NCBI GenBank assembly: GCA_964642165.1
Contig: CAZXOC010000138.1
Coordinates: forward strand, 1-18,280
Length of the DNA: 18,280 nucleotides
Reading direction: 5' to 3'
Source of the DNA: CAYRVX01 sp964642165
GTDB lineage: Bacteria; Planctomycetota; Phycisphaerae; SM23-33
Shown here: positions 1 to 9,003 of the stretch, one piece after another
How positions within the stretch are numbered: position 1 is the stretch's first letter
Layout: each line of letters starts with the position of its first letter
Notes under the pieces: model-generated
The model's input: the letters and a program-made list of their open reading frames with translations, nothing else
Database searches by the model: none
What the model was told of the DNA's origin: nothing
Translations under genes and position numbers: made by a program

Positions 1-648
1 CACGTGATGGGCGACCACTTCGACGAGCAGGTGCTGCTGATCAAGACGGCCTGGGGCGGCAAGAGCCTGGGGCTGGACTTCCGCCCGCCGAGCGCGGGCA
101 AGATCCCCTACGAGCTGCCCGCCAAGACGCAGAAGGCGATCGCGGACAAGCAGCTCGTCGTGGGCGGCACCTACCGGCGGATGCTCGGCGAGGTTCGCGA
201 GGTGCTGAAGGACCCGAAGAAGCACTTCCCCGCCTGCGACGGGGCGGGCTGCGAGATCGTGGGCCTCTGCTGGCACCAGGGCTGGAACGACGGGTGCAAC
301 GCCGCGTTCGCCGCGGAGTACGAGAAGAACCTGGAGGCCTTCATCCGCGACGTCCGCAAGGACCTGGGCGTGGCCGACCTGCCCGTGGTGATCGCCAGCA
401 GCGGCTTCGGCGGGCACAGCGAGAAGCTGCCCGGCGTCCGGGCCCGTATCAAGAAGGTCGTCGAGCCGGCGCAGATCGCCGTCGCCGGGAAGATGAAGCA
501 CGTCACGTGCGTCCCGACGCGGGACTTCTTTCGCCCCAGGGAGGAATCCCCCACGGGCGCGAGCTACCACTGGAACAGCAATGCCGAAACGTACTTCCTG
601 ATCGGCGATGCGATGGGCCGGGCCATGAAGGACCTGCTGAAGCGGTAA
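1..648 (+). CDS. SASA-family carbohydrate esterase, 5' end cut by window edge
   Basis: This is the C-terminal part of a SASA (sialate O-acetylesterase/DUF303-type, SGNH-like) esterase, expected to remove acetyl groups from sugars outside the cytoplasm. The frame is already open at base 1, and the N-terminal GQSNM serine block normally found upstream is absent, so the gene begins outside the window. The GTG and ATG at 4-9 are internal codons. Visible family blocks are IKTAWGGKSL near the start, WHQGWND (nt 271-291) and a C-terminal YHWNSNAETY block, whose His (nt 568-570) is the likely catalytic histidine. The block before the final helix resembles the equivalent part of the minus-strand SASA-LamG gene. 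The next gene starts 97 bp downstream on the same strand. Family assignment is firm; the substrate is unknown. Confidence 0.88.
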   Translation, partial: HVMGDHFDEQVLLIKTAWGGKSLGLDFRPPSAGKIPYELPAKTQKAIADKQLVVGGTYRRMLGEVREVLKDPKKHFPACDGAGCEIVGLCWHQGWNDGCNAAFAAEYEKNLEAFIRDVRKDLGVADLPVVIASSGFGGHSEKLPGVRARIKKVVEPAQIAVAGKMKHVTCVPTRDFFRPREESPTGASYHWNSNAETYFLIGDAMGRAMKDLLKR

Positions 649-656
649 GGCGCCCC

Positions 657-673
657 CCGGCGCCCGACGCCGG
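657..673 (+). terminator. Hairpin just after the SASA stop codon
   Basis: CCGGCG (657-662) pairs perfectly with CGCCGG (668-673) around a CCCGA loop, starting 8 bases after the TAA. There is no T-run, so it is a weak candidate for an intrinsic terminator; it could also be an mRNA-processing or 3'-end stabilising stem within an operon, or chance in such GC-rich DNA. Confidence 0.25.
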
Positions 674-745
674 TCCCCGGGCAACGCCGACACGAAGGCG
701 GCCGGCTCGTGGATCGCCGCCACCGGACCTGCAAGGAGATTCGCG

Positions 746-2335
746 ATGGCATTGGCGAGACCTTCGGCGATCGGGCGCCTGGCCCCGGCGGCCCTGGCGG
801 TGGGGGTGGCGGCCTCGGCGCTTGCGGGCGCCGCGCCGACGCTGCGGGTGGCGAGGGTCCTGGGCGACCACATGGTCCTCCAGCGGGACAAGCCCGCCCC
901 GGTATGGGGCTGGGCCGACCCCGGCGAGAAGGTCACCGTGACGTTCGCCGGGCAGAGGAAGACCGCCGTCGCGGGCGAGGACGGCAAGTGGATGGTCGTG
1001 CTCGACCGGCTCCAGCTCAGCGCCAAGCCGCGGACGATGACCGTCGCGGGCACCGGCCGGATCGTCCTGAGCGACGTCCTGGTGGGGGACGTGTGGCTGT
1101 GCTCGGGGCAGTCGAACATGGGCCGCAGCGTGGACCGCAGCGTGATCCCCAAGGGCATGACGTGGGGCCATCCGCTGATCCGTTACTGGGGCATGGGCAA
1201 GTCCGAGAAGTACCCCGTCGAGCGGTTCGCCGTCGAGAAGCCCGAGCAGGGCACGTGGCGGGTCTGCCGGGACGAGGCGTCGACGCGCGGCTGCTGTGCC
1301 GTGGGCTTCTTCTTCGCCAGGCGGGTGCAGCGGGACGTCCGCGTGCCGATCGGCATCCTCTGGCAGGCGTGGGCGGGAAGCGTCATCCAGGAGTGGCTGC
1401 CCCGCGCGGCGTGGCGCCTGGAGCCGGAGCTGGGGGCGATCGCCGACAAGGTCGACGCGTGCTATCCCAACACGCCGACCGGCCGGAAGGTCTGGCGGCA
1501 GCGGCTGGCCGAGATGGATGAGTGGCTCACCCGGGCGGAGAGGTCCCTGAGCGACGGGTCGCCCTTCCCGCATCCGCAGCCGCGAATGCCCGAGCCGAAG
1601 GAGCGCGACCTCTGCGGGTTCTACAACGGCAAGATCCATCCGATCGTGCCGTTCGCGATCAAGGGCGTGCTGTGGTACCAGGGGGAGAGCGACTCCCGGA
1701 ACAAGCTGTGGGACGTCGAGCTGCGCGCCATGGCGCGGAGCTGGCGGGAGAGGTTCGACCTCCGCGGCGCCGGCGACGACATCCCGTTCTACTGGGTGCA
1801 GATCCAGCGAAGCGGCGACTACTGCAGCCCGCTGATCCGGCAGGAGCAGCTCGACGCGCTGCGGCTCGTGCCCAACAACGGCATGGCCGTGCTGCTGGAC
1901 CTCGACGTCAACGTCCACCCGGCCAACAAGGTCGATTCCGGCATCCGCCTGGCGCTGTGGGCGCTGCACCGGGACTACGGGGTCAAGGGCATCGCCCCGT
2001 CGGGCCCGCTGTACCGCCGCCACCGCGTGGAAGGCGACCGGGTGGTCGTCGAGTTCGACCACGCCGACGGCGGGCTGCGAATCGGCCGAAAGGACATGCT
2101 CGCCCCGCCGAAGCTCCACGCCGCCGGAGCGCTGCCGAACGTCGAGCTGGCCGGGCAGGACGGTCGCTGGCACGAGGCCCGGGCGGAGCTGGACGGCGCG
2201 CGCCTTCTGGCCCGGTCGGCGAAGGTGCCCGCCCCGCTGCACGTCCGCTACTGCTACGCGAATATCCCCGACCCGCCGTTCCTCTACAACGCCGCCGGGC
2301 TGCCCGCGGCCGCGTTCACCACCCTCCAGCGGTGA
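746..2335 (+). CDS. Sialate O-acetylesterase-type (SIAE) secreted esterase, catalytically intact
   Basis: This is a 529-residue secreted esterase of the sialate O-acetylesterase family, which hydrolyses O-acetyl esters on sugars; in planctomycetes such proteins are usually assumed to act on plant or algal glycans. The ATG has AAGGAG at 733-738, 7 bases upstream. A Sec signal peptide covers about residues 1-28, ending near ALAGA. The family's N-terminal beta domain follows with the hallmark HMVLQR and PVWGWADPGEKVTVTFAGQ. The catalytic domain shows LCSGQSNM with the nucleophile Ser120, WYQGESD at 310-316, and DLDVNVHPANK with the probable catalytic His391. A C-terminal beta region (about 430-529) contains EFDHADGGL. 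All catalytic blocks are present, unlike in the tandem paralogue immediately downstream, with which it shares this architecture. Probable second gene of the plus-strand operon. Confidence 0.93.
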   Translation: MALARPSAIGRLAPAALAVGVAASALAGAAPTLRVARVLGDHMVLQRDKPAPVWGWADPGEKVTVTFAGQRKTAVAGEDGKWMVVLDRLQLSAKPRTMTVAGTGRIVLSDVLVGDVWLCSGQSNMGRSVDRSVIPKGMTWGHPLIRYWGMGKSEKYPVERFAVEKPEQGTWRVCRDEASTRGCCAVGFFFARRVQRDVRVPIGILWQAWAGSVIQEWLPRAAWRLEPELGAIADKVDACYPNTPTGRKVWRQRLAEMDEWLTRAERSLSDGSPFPHPQPRMPEPKERDLCGFYNGKIHPIVPFAIKGVLWYQGESDSRNKLWDVELRAMARSWRERFDLRGAGDDIPFYWVQIQRSGDYCSPLIRQEQLDALRLVPNNGMAVLLDLDVNVHPANKVDSGIRLALWALHRDYGVKGIAPSGPLYRRHRVEGDRVVVEFDHADGGLRIGRKDMLAPPKLHAAGALPNVELAGQDGRWHEARAELDGARLLARSAKVPAPLHVRYCYANIPDPPFLYNAAGLPAAAFTTLQR

Positions 2336-2336
2336 T

Positions 2337-2351
2337 TCCCGGGCGGCGGGA
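2337..2351 (+). terminator. Small stem-loop after the SIAE stop codon
   Basis: TCCCG (2337-2341) pairs with CGGGA (2347-2351) around GGCGG, directly after the TGA at 2333-2335. The stem is short and has no T-run. It is listed because similar stems follow other genes in this run; on its own it is weak. Confidence 0.15.
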
Positions 2352-2394
2352 GGATCGCGTCGGCAGCGCATTGACGCAGGGAGAGGCGAAGCCC

Positions 2395-4938
2395 ATGGGC
2401 ACGATACGCGCGGTTCCGGGCGTTCTGGCGCTGCTGTTCGCCGGCGCTTCGCAGGGCGTGGCGGGGTTGGAGGTCGCCGCGGTCTTCGGCCCGGAGATGG
2501 TCCTCCAGCGCGGCGTGCCCGTGCCCGTCTGGGGCCGGGCCGAACCGGGCGAGACCGTCACGGTGGCCTTCGCCGGGCAGCGCAAGGCGGCCCGGGCCGA
2601 CCAATCGGGCCGGTGGCTCGTCACCTTGGGGGCGATGCGGGCCGGGGCCGAGCCTCGTCCGCTGACCGTCCGGGGCGCCGCCGCGCCCGTGGCGTTCGAG
2701 AACGTCCGGGTGGGCGAGGTGTGGCTGCTGCTGGCTCACAGGATCCCGAGGCAGTACAGCGTGGAGGGGCCCGTCCCGCTGCCGCAGGTGCGCCTCCGCG
2801 GGATCGGTTCGGGCCGGCCCAATCACAGCCCGGTCCCGCGGACGGCGTACGGGCAGAACCGCCGGTGGCTCCCCGGCCGATCCGTGCGGCTGGACGCGCT
2901 GTCGATCCCGTTCGCAAACCGCCTCTGCGAGGCCCTGGGCGTGCCGGTCGGCATCGTTCGGGTGGAGGTGGGCGGCCTCGAGGCAACCACGCCGCCCGCG
3001 GGCTTCGCGGCGGTGCCGGCCCTGAGGGACATCGCGAGTCGGGTCGAGACGTGGGACCCCGCGACGAAGCGCGGCCGGGCCGCGTACGGGCAGTGGCTCA
3101 AGCGGATGAAGCGCTGGAGAGAGGCGCTGAGTCGCAAGATCGAACGGTCCGAGCCCGTCGAGCCGAGCCAGCCGCCGCATGTGCCGGGCCCGGCGCCGGG
3201 CGATGCCGCCGAGCCGACGGTCGTGTACAACCGCCAGCTCCATGCCCTGACGCCGCTGGCGCTGCGGGGCGCGCTGCACGTTCACGAGGAGCACCACGTC
3301 ACCGACCCGCCCTGCACGCGCGACGCGCGCTACGCGGACAAGATGCGGGCGCTGATTGCCGGCCTGCGGTCGGCGTTCGGCCGCCCGGGGCTGGCCTTCG
3401 CGTTCAGCCAGCGCAACGAGCCGAGCATCTACCACCAGCACACCGTCGGCGGGGAGCTGGACTTCAACGCCTGGGCCGGCCACCGCGACCGCCAGCGGCG
3501 GGTGCTTCCGCACGAAGGCACGGGGATGGTCGTGACGCTGGACGTCGAGAACCACCCCGGGCGCGTCGGCGAGCGCTTCGCCCGCTGGGCGCTATCGACG
3601 GTGTACGGGAGGGGCGGGGCATGGTCCGGCCCGACCTGCCGGCGCCACCGGGTGCAGGGCGATCGGGTGATCCTGGAGTTCGACCACGCCGACGGCGGGC
3701 TGATGGCCGCGGCGATCCCCGAGGCGGGCCGCCCCGTGGCCGAGCAGAAGGGCGCGCCGCTGCGCTTCTTCGCGGTCGCGGGGGAGGACCGCGTCTTCCA
3801 TCGGGCCGAGGCCCGGATCGCCGGCGATACGGTCGTGGCGCGCAGTCGGCACGTGAAGCGCCCCGTGGCCGTGCGGTACGCCTGCCGGTTCGATCCCCGG
3901 GGCATGAACCTGTACAACCGCGCGGGCCTGCCCGCCTCGCCCTTCCGTACGGACGACTGGCCCATCCCCGACTTCGACCGGCGCGTCGAGGATCTGGCGT
4001 CGAAGAGCCCCCGCGAGCTGACCGCCCTGCTCGGCGATCCCGCCGCGCCGCACTCGCACGCCGCCGCCAAGGCCCTGGCCGCCCGGGGCGAGGCGGCGCT
4101 GTGGCCGATCGTCCGCCGTCTGGCCGGCAGCGACGATCCCGACCGGCGATGCGGCGCGCTCCGCGCGCTGGGCTACCTCTACTGGCTGGGCCCGGTCCCG
4201 CGCCGCTACTACGACGCCGCTACCCGGGAGGTGACCCCCGCCGTCGCTCGAGCGATCGGGCTCATCGGCGGGCTCGCGACCGACGCCGACCCCGCCGTGC
4301 GCCGCTGTGCGGCCGAGGCCCTGGGGCTGATCGGCGCGGCGAACGACGAGGTCTTCACCATCCTCCGGAAGCTGGCGACGGACGACGACGCGCTCGTCCG
4401 CACGGCCGCGCTGCGCATGGCCAAGTACCGTCTCAAGTCGCACGCCCACACCACGGCGTTGGCCTACGCGCTGCTCGCCGACAGGCCGTTCGGCGATTGC
4501 ACGTCGACGAACCTCGCGGCGAACCTGCTCAATCACTACCGGTTGAAGGGCCCGATCGACGTCGCCGCCGCCGGCCGATTCCTTCGGCGCCTCGGCCCCC
4601 GGCAAGGCGGCGGGGCCGTCGGCGACCTCGGGGACCTGCTGCGTCGCCTCAAGGCGCCCGACGGGCAGCCGAGCCTCAACCGCCCCGACGTCCTGCCGGC
4701 GGTGCTGCACCTGTACGCCCTGGGGTACCGCAACTACATGCTCTACGGGGTCGAGCGTTGGATCACCCTCAAGAGGAACGTCCCCGCCTTCGCCCGAAAG
4801 GTCGACGAGCTGCGGACGGAGATCGAGCGCCTGCGGCGGGACAAGCCGCCGGGATGGCGGGACCTGTCGAGGCGGTACGAAGACGCCGTCGGCGGGTTGA
4901 CAGACATGATCGAGAAGGCCCGCAAGGCCCGGAAGTGA
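2395..4938 (+). CDS. Secreted SIAE-like pseudo-esterase fused to a HEAT/helical C-terminal module
   Basis: The protein has 847 residues. The ATG at 2395 is chosen because it has GAGAGG at 2381-2386 and opens a Sec signal peptide (residues 1 to about 23); the frame is open far upstream but that stretch overlaps the previous gene. Residues about 25-510 align block by block with the preceding SIAE: EMVLQRGVPVPVWGRAEPGE, VGEVWL, VPVGIVRVEVGGLEAT and EFDHADGGL. The catalytic blocks are gone. The position of CSGQSNM reads LLAHRIP (the Ser aligns with Leu113), and WYQGESD is replaced by HVHEEHH (295-301). Only the late Asp/His element survives, as DVENHPG with His387. From about residue 538 a HEAT-like region begins (AAKALAARGEAAL at 557-569; a second block about 613-660), then other helical sequence and a charged, coiled-coil-like end (about 803-847). 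The HEAT block is homologous to part of the next gene. Esterase activity is unlikely; a sugar-binding or scaffold role is inference. Confidence 0.85.
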   Translation: MGTIRAVPGVLALLFAGASQGVAGLEVAAVFGPEMVLQRGVPVPVWGRAEPGETVTVAFAGQRKAARADQSGRWLVTLGAMRAGAEPRPLTVRGAAAPVAFENVRVGEVWLLLAHRIPRQYSVEGPVPLPQVRLRGIGSGRPNHSPVPRTAYGQNRRWLPGRSVRLDALSIPFANRLCEALGVPVGIVRVEVGGLEATTPPAGFAAVPALRDIASRVETWDPATKRGRAAYGQWLKRMKRWREALSRKIERSEPVEPSQPPHVPGPAPGDAAEPTVVYNRQLHALTPLALRGALHVHEEHHVTDPPCTRDARYADKMRALIAGLRSAFGRPGLAFAFSQRNEPSIYHQHTVGGELDFNAWAGHRDRQRRVLPHEGTGMVVTLDVENHPGRVGERFARWALSTVYGRGGAWSGPTCRRHRVQGDRVILEFDHADGGLMAAAIPEAGRPVAEQKGAPLRFFAVAGEDRVFHRAEARIAGDTVVARSRHVKRPVAVRYACRFDPRGMNLYNRAGLPASPFRTDDWPIPDFDRRVEDLASKSPRELTALLGDPAAPHSHAAAKALAARGEAALWPIVRRLAGSDDPDRRCGALRALGYLYWLGPVPRRYYDAATREVTPAVARAIGLIGGLATDADPAVRRCAAEALGLIGAANDEVFTILRKLATDDDALVRTAALRMAKYRLKSHAHTTALAYALLADRPFGDCTSTNLAANLLNHYRLKGPIDVAAAGRFLRRLGPRQGGGAVGDLGDLLRRLKAPDGQPSLNRPDVLPAVLHLYALGYRNYMLYGVERWITLKRNVPAFARKVDELRTEIERLRRDKPPGWRDLSRRYEDAVGGLTDMIEKARKARK

Positions 4939-5001
4939 TCCCGAACGGCCAGGCCGGCCCGGGGCGCTCCCGAACGCGAGACGTCACGAAGGAGCTGGAG
5001 C

Positions 5002-8000
5002 ATGCGCATCGTCAAGACATGGGGCGCTTGCCTGGCCGTCTGTCTGGCGGGCACGGCTGCCGCGGCGGAGCCGGACGACGTCGCCCGGGCGCTGTCGGAG
5101 GTGCGGGACGTCAAGGCGGATCTGTTCTCCCGGCAGTCGAGCGTTCTCGGGCGGCTGCCCGGGCCGGCGGAGATGGCGGCGCACCAGATGCGCTGCCGGC
5201 CGCTGCCCAAGCCCACGGCCGGTGTGCGGCGCAAGATCCGGTTCGACGCGGCGACGATCCGGCGCGCCGCGGCGCTCGATCCGGTCGCGCTGAGGAAGTC
5301 CAAAGGCCGCATGGGCATGCGCGTCCTGCCCCTGGGCATCACGGGGGCCTATGTCACCGAGGCCGCCGGGCGGAAGGAACTGGTCGTCGTGCATGTCCTG
5401 CCCGACGCGCCGGCCGGCGGCGTGCTGCGGCGGGACGACATCCTCCTCGGCGCGAACGGCCGGCTGTTCTCGGACGGCGAGGACCCCCGGCCGGAGATGG
5501 GACAGGCCCTGGTGGAGAGCCAGTCGCCCGAGCTGGGCGGGGTCCTCACGCTGCACGTCGCGCGCGACCGCAAGCCGGTGAACGTCGAGATCGACCTGGG
5601 CAACACGCTGTCGTACAGCGACACCTGGCCGGCCGGCTGCGAGAAGTCCCGGCAGGTCCGCCAAGCCGCCCTCGCCTACGTCATCAAGAGCCACCCGTGG
5701 CATCGCTACAACTTCTGGACGCCTCTGTTCCTGATGGCCTCCGGGGACGACGCCGCGCTGGAGCTGGCGCGGCGCCACCTCTGCGCGGACCTGAAGGACC
5801 AGTACGACGAGAACACCGGCGGCAGCGCGTGGCGGGGGGGCTACCACCTGATCAACCTGTGCGAGTACTACCTGCTGACGGGCGATTCCTCGGCGCTGCC
5901 GGCGATCCAGCACGCGGCCGAGGGGGTCGCCTGGTCACAGTACCGCAGCGGGAGCTGGTCGCACGGGGCGTCCAAGGGCGCGAACGTGCCCGCCCCGGGG
6001 ACAGCCAGCGGCGGCTACGGCGAGATCAACTGCGCCGGCCTGGGCGCGTTCATCGGGTTGTGCCTGGCCCGCCAGTGCGGCGTCGAGCCCTACCGCCACA
6101 CGCTGCCGAGGTCGATCCGCTTCTTCGGGGAGTTCTGCGGGTCGAACTTCCCGTACGGGCTGGGGACCCCCAGCGCCCGCGGCGGGCGGATGGACAACGG
6201 CATGAACAGCATGGCCGCCGTGGCGTTCCATCTGCTGGGCGAGGACGAGATGGCCGAGCGGTGGGCGCGGACCGTCTGCTACATGTGGATGGCCCGCGAG
6301 CGGGGCCACGCCGAGGGCATCTTCAGCGCCGCCTGGGGCCCGGTGGGCGCGGCGCTGGCGCCGAAGGAGGAGTTCCACGCCTTCCTGAACCACATGCGGT
6401 GGGCCTACGAGATGGGGCGAAGCCGGGAGGGCGGACTGGCCTTCATGCGCGGCAGCCGGTGGACGCACCCGAACATGACGGCCGCCATGGGGCTGTTCCT
6501 GTACCTGCCGGAGCGCCGCCTCCAGATCCTCGGGGGCGACAGCGTGTTCGCCCGTCGCCCGCCTGCGGGCCTCGAACGCGCCGCCCTGCTCTACAAGCGC
6601 AAGCAGTGGGCGCCGCTGCGGACCTTCCTCACCGGGTACCTCCGGCGGGGCGGGGGCTCGGGCGGCGCGACGGCGGAGCACAGGGCCTACGCCCGGGACC
6701 TGCTCGCCGCCCACGATCGCCTCGAGAAGCACGCCGCCGCGACGCTGAAGACCATCGAGGAGACGATCCGGGCGGGCAGGCCGGCCACCGCGAGGACCCA
6801 GCTCGACCTGCTGGCGCGGCTGCTGGGCGAGGAGCGCGACGAGGCGGCCCGCCTGCGCAAGAGGCTCGGCGAGGGCACGGGAAGGGATCCCAAGCCGGTC
6901 AAGCAGCCGCCGCTCGTCGACGAGCGCGCGCTGATGAAGGAGCTGGAGCTGGTCCGGGGCGGGATGGGCGACGGGTTCGCGCACAGCCCGGCCTACATCG
7001 CCCGGACGAACGGCGAGGGGTTCGACGGGATGTCGCCCGAGCAGATCGCGGGCTTCCTGGGGCATTTCAGCGGCGGCGCGGCCGGCGGCGCGGCGCAGGC
7101 CCTGGCCGCCCGCGGCGAGGAGGCCCTGCCCCTGGTGAAGCGCCTCCTGAAGGACACGCACTGCGGGATCCGCGCCGGGGCGCTGGCGACGCTGACGCAC
7201 ATGTACCGCCGGGACGGCCAGGAGTACCGCACCGACGTGCCGCCCGACCTCGCGGAGGTCATCCGGAGCGTTCGCCCGATGCTCACGGACCCCTCCCGCG
7301 TGGTCCGGGACGAGGCCGGGCGATTCGTCCGGTCGATCAAGGTGCTCAACGACGACATCTACGAGATGCTGCACGTCCTGGCGAGGGACGGCACGGACGT
7401 CGGGAACTTCGTGCGCCACGGGGTCAAGGAGCCGCACGTCAGGACGAAGCTGTGCATGGCGATGGTGGACGCCGCCAACCGTCGCCGCAGCACGGTGCCC
7501 GGGCACTACATCCCGATGGTGGTCGCGACGACGGCGCACATGGACCTCTGCGAGCCGTACCTCCAGACGGCCATCGACACGCTCAGCAACCCGGAAGTGC
7601 TCATGATGTACGGGTTCTTCTCGAACCATCCGCCCAACGGCGCGCTGGCGATCCTGGAGCACTACACGGGCGACCGGCGCGTCCTCGCGCACCTGCCGGA
7701 CGTGCTGCGGTTCGCGGCCCGCAAGCGCGCGGGCGTGGACTCCTACTGGTACCCCATCGTGGAATACCCGCACCGGATCGTCGTGAAGCTCGGCCCGAAG
7801 GCCCTGCCCGCGCTGGAGGCGTTCTGCCGGTCGGAGGCGGCGCTGTACGAGCGCATCGGGGCCGGGGAGGGCAAGCTGCCTCGATGGTGGAAGGAGGACA
7901 CGATCGAGGCCTTCGCCGAGTGGCGCCGCGAGATGGGCGTGACCGCCGAGCTCGTCCGATGTCTCCACGGGCAGAAGCCGCCGGACGAGGCCGTCCCCGC

Positions 8001-9003
8001 CCTGTGCGGGATCTACCTGTCCAACCGGCCGTGGGGGGCGTGGGAGCGGCAGCGGATCCGCGATCGCGTCACCGACCTGGGCGTGAAGGTCCTGCCGGCC
8101 CTGCGGAAGGCGGTGGCGGCACACGCGCCGTCGCAGCGCGCCGATTTCGACAAGCGGATCGCCGCGAGGGAGGCGGCCGCCGAGGCCGAGACGGACAGGC
8201 GGGCGAAGTCCCGCATCCGGAAGGAGGTCGAGGCCCTCCGCGTGCAGAAGGCCGGGCTGGACGAGCGCATCGCGGAGCTGGAGGCGCTGGCGGCGTTGAT
8301 CGAGACCTTCCACGTCGATCGGCCGTCGGCGGGCCACGTGCAGGCCCTGGCCCGGTTCTACGTTTCGCGCGCCTGGGGCAACCGGTACCCGTTCGTCACG
8401 AGCAACTGCTCCTACATGAGGCCGCTCCATGCCCGCCAGCTCGAGCGGACGCGACAGGCGCTCCAGCGCTGGGGCGCGGCGGCGCTGCCGGCCCTGCGGG
8501 CCTTCCTCGAGACCGACGAGCAGACGCTGGCCCGGGCGCTGGCCGACCTGGACAAGGAGGAGGAGTTCTGGAAGCCGCAGTGGTCGCGGAAGTCGATGCT
8601 GCCCCTCGCGAGGATCGCGCAGGAGCGCGAGGACGTCCGGCGGATCCGCGCGGAGCTGCGCGACCTGGCGGACCTGATCGAGTGCGCCTCCGCGAAGCGC
8701 CTGTCCCGCGAGCGTCTCGGCGTGCTGTGCCGCATCTACACGCGGCGCGGCTGGCCCGCGCAGAAGGCGCTGATCCGCGACCTGCTCAAGCGTGCGGGAA
8801 CGGCCGCCCCGCCGGTCATCCGCGAGCACGTCCGCAACGAGAAGGCCGCCCTGCCGAAGCTCGTGGCGGAACTGGAACGCCACATGTCGAACTCGGTGAA
8901 GGTCCGCGTCAAATGGCGCTACGACCGGAGCCGCGCCCTGGTCACGAACGTTCGCCAGGGCATCGAGGCGTTGGAGAAGGTCGCGGCCGCGATCGCGGGC
9001 TGA
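5002..9003 (+). CDS. Large secreted PDZ / alpha-toroid / HEAT / coiled-coil protein (DUF6288-like)
   Basis: The protein has 1333 residues. The ATG has AAGGAG at 4989-4994, 7 bases upstream, and encodes a Sec signal peptide ending near TAAAAEP (residue 22). Domains read by eye: a PDZ-like segment about 104-200 (VLPDAPAGGVLRRDDILLGANG); a region about 205-545 of repeated helical and glycine-rich blocks (WRGGYHLINLCEYYLLTGD, GGYGEINCAG, DNGMNSMAAVAFHLLGED, HPNMTAAMGLFLYLPE) resembling an alpha/alpha-toroid; a HEAT-like module about 678-800; then three units of about 120 residues from about 983 with intervening coiled coil (about 1046-1103). I remember PVC-group proteins of this kind as DUF6288; this is recall, not a search. 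No catalytic residue can be named. It lies between the pseudo-esterase, which shares the HEAT module, and the DUF2961 gene. Role unknown; scaffold, binding protein or unrecognised lyase/hydrolase are possible. Confidence 0.8.
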   Translation: MRIVKTWGACLAVCLAGTAAAAEPDDVARALSEVRDVKADLFSRQSSVLGRLPGPAEMAAHQMRCRPLPKPTAGVRRKIRFDAATIRRAAALDPVALRKSKGRMGMRVLPLGITGAYVTEAAGRKELVVVHVLPDAPAGGVLRRDDILLGANGRLFSDGEDPRPEMGQALVESQSPELGGVLTLHVARDRKPVNVEIDLGNTLSYSDTWPAGCEKSRQVRQAALAYVIKSHPWHRYNFWTPLFLMASGDDAALELARRHLCADLKDQYDENTGGSAWRGGYHLINLCEYYLLTGDSSALPAIQHAAEGVAWSQYRSGSWSHGASKGANVPAPGTASGGYGEINCAGLGAFIGLCLARQCGVEPYRHTLPRSIRFFGEFCGSNFPYGLGTPSARGGRMDNGMNSMAAVAFHLLGEDEMAERWARTVCYMWMARERGHAEGIFSAAWGPVGAALAPKEEFHAFLNHMRWAYEMGRSREGGLAFMRGSRWTHPNMTAAMGLFLYLPERRLQILGGDSVFARRPPAGLERAALLYKRKQWAPLRTFLTGYLRRGGGSGGATAEHRAYARDLLAAHDRLEKHAAATLKTIEETIRAGRPATARTQLDLLARLLGEERDEAARLRKRLGEGTGRDPKPVKQPPLVDERALMKELELVRGGMGDGFAHSPAYIARTNGEGFDGMSPEQIAGFLGHFSGGAAGGAAQALAARGEEALPLVKRLLKDTHCGIRAGALATLTHMYRRDGQEYRTDVPPDLAEVIRSVRPMLTDPSRVVRDEAGRFVRSIKVLNDDIYEMLHVLARDGTDVGNFVRHGVKEPHVRTKLCMAMVDAANRRRSTVPGHYIPMVVATTAHMDLCEPYLQTAIDTLSNPEVLMMYGFFSNHPPNGALAILEHYTGDRRVLAHLPDVLRFAARKRAGVDSYWYPIVEYPHRIVVKLGPKALPALEAFCRSEAALYERIGAGEGKLPRWWKEDTIEAFAEWRREMGVTAELVRCLHGQKPPDEAVPALCGIYLSNRPWGAWERQRIRDRVTDLGVKVLPALRKAVAAHAPSQRADFDKRIAAREAAAEAETDRRAKSRIRKEVEALRVQKAGLDERIAELEALAALIETFHVDRPSAGHVQALARFYVSRAWGNRYPFVTSNCSYMRPLHARQLERTRQALQRWGAAALPALRAFLETDEQTLARALADLDKEEEFWKPQWSRKSMLPLARIAQEREDVRRIRAELRDLADLIECASAKRLSRERLGVLCRIYTRRGWPAQKALIRDLLKRAGTAAPPVIREHVRNEKAALPKLVAELERHMSNSVKVRVKWRYDRSRALVTNVRQGIEALEKVAAAIAG

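Noticed and set aside
1522..2394. Upstream extension of the pseudo-esterase frame into the SIAE gene
   Set aside because: The extension is out-of-frame SIAE sequence without protein character. The ATG at 2395 has a ribosome site and opens a signal peptide.
2719..2740. A sequencing frameshift as the cause of the lost GQSNM motif in the second SIAE
   Set aside because: The frame matches the family both before (VGEVWL) and after (VPVGIVRVEVGG) without a shift, and the second catalytic block far downstream (HVHEEHH) is lost too, so a single indel does not explain it.
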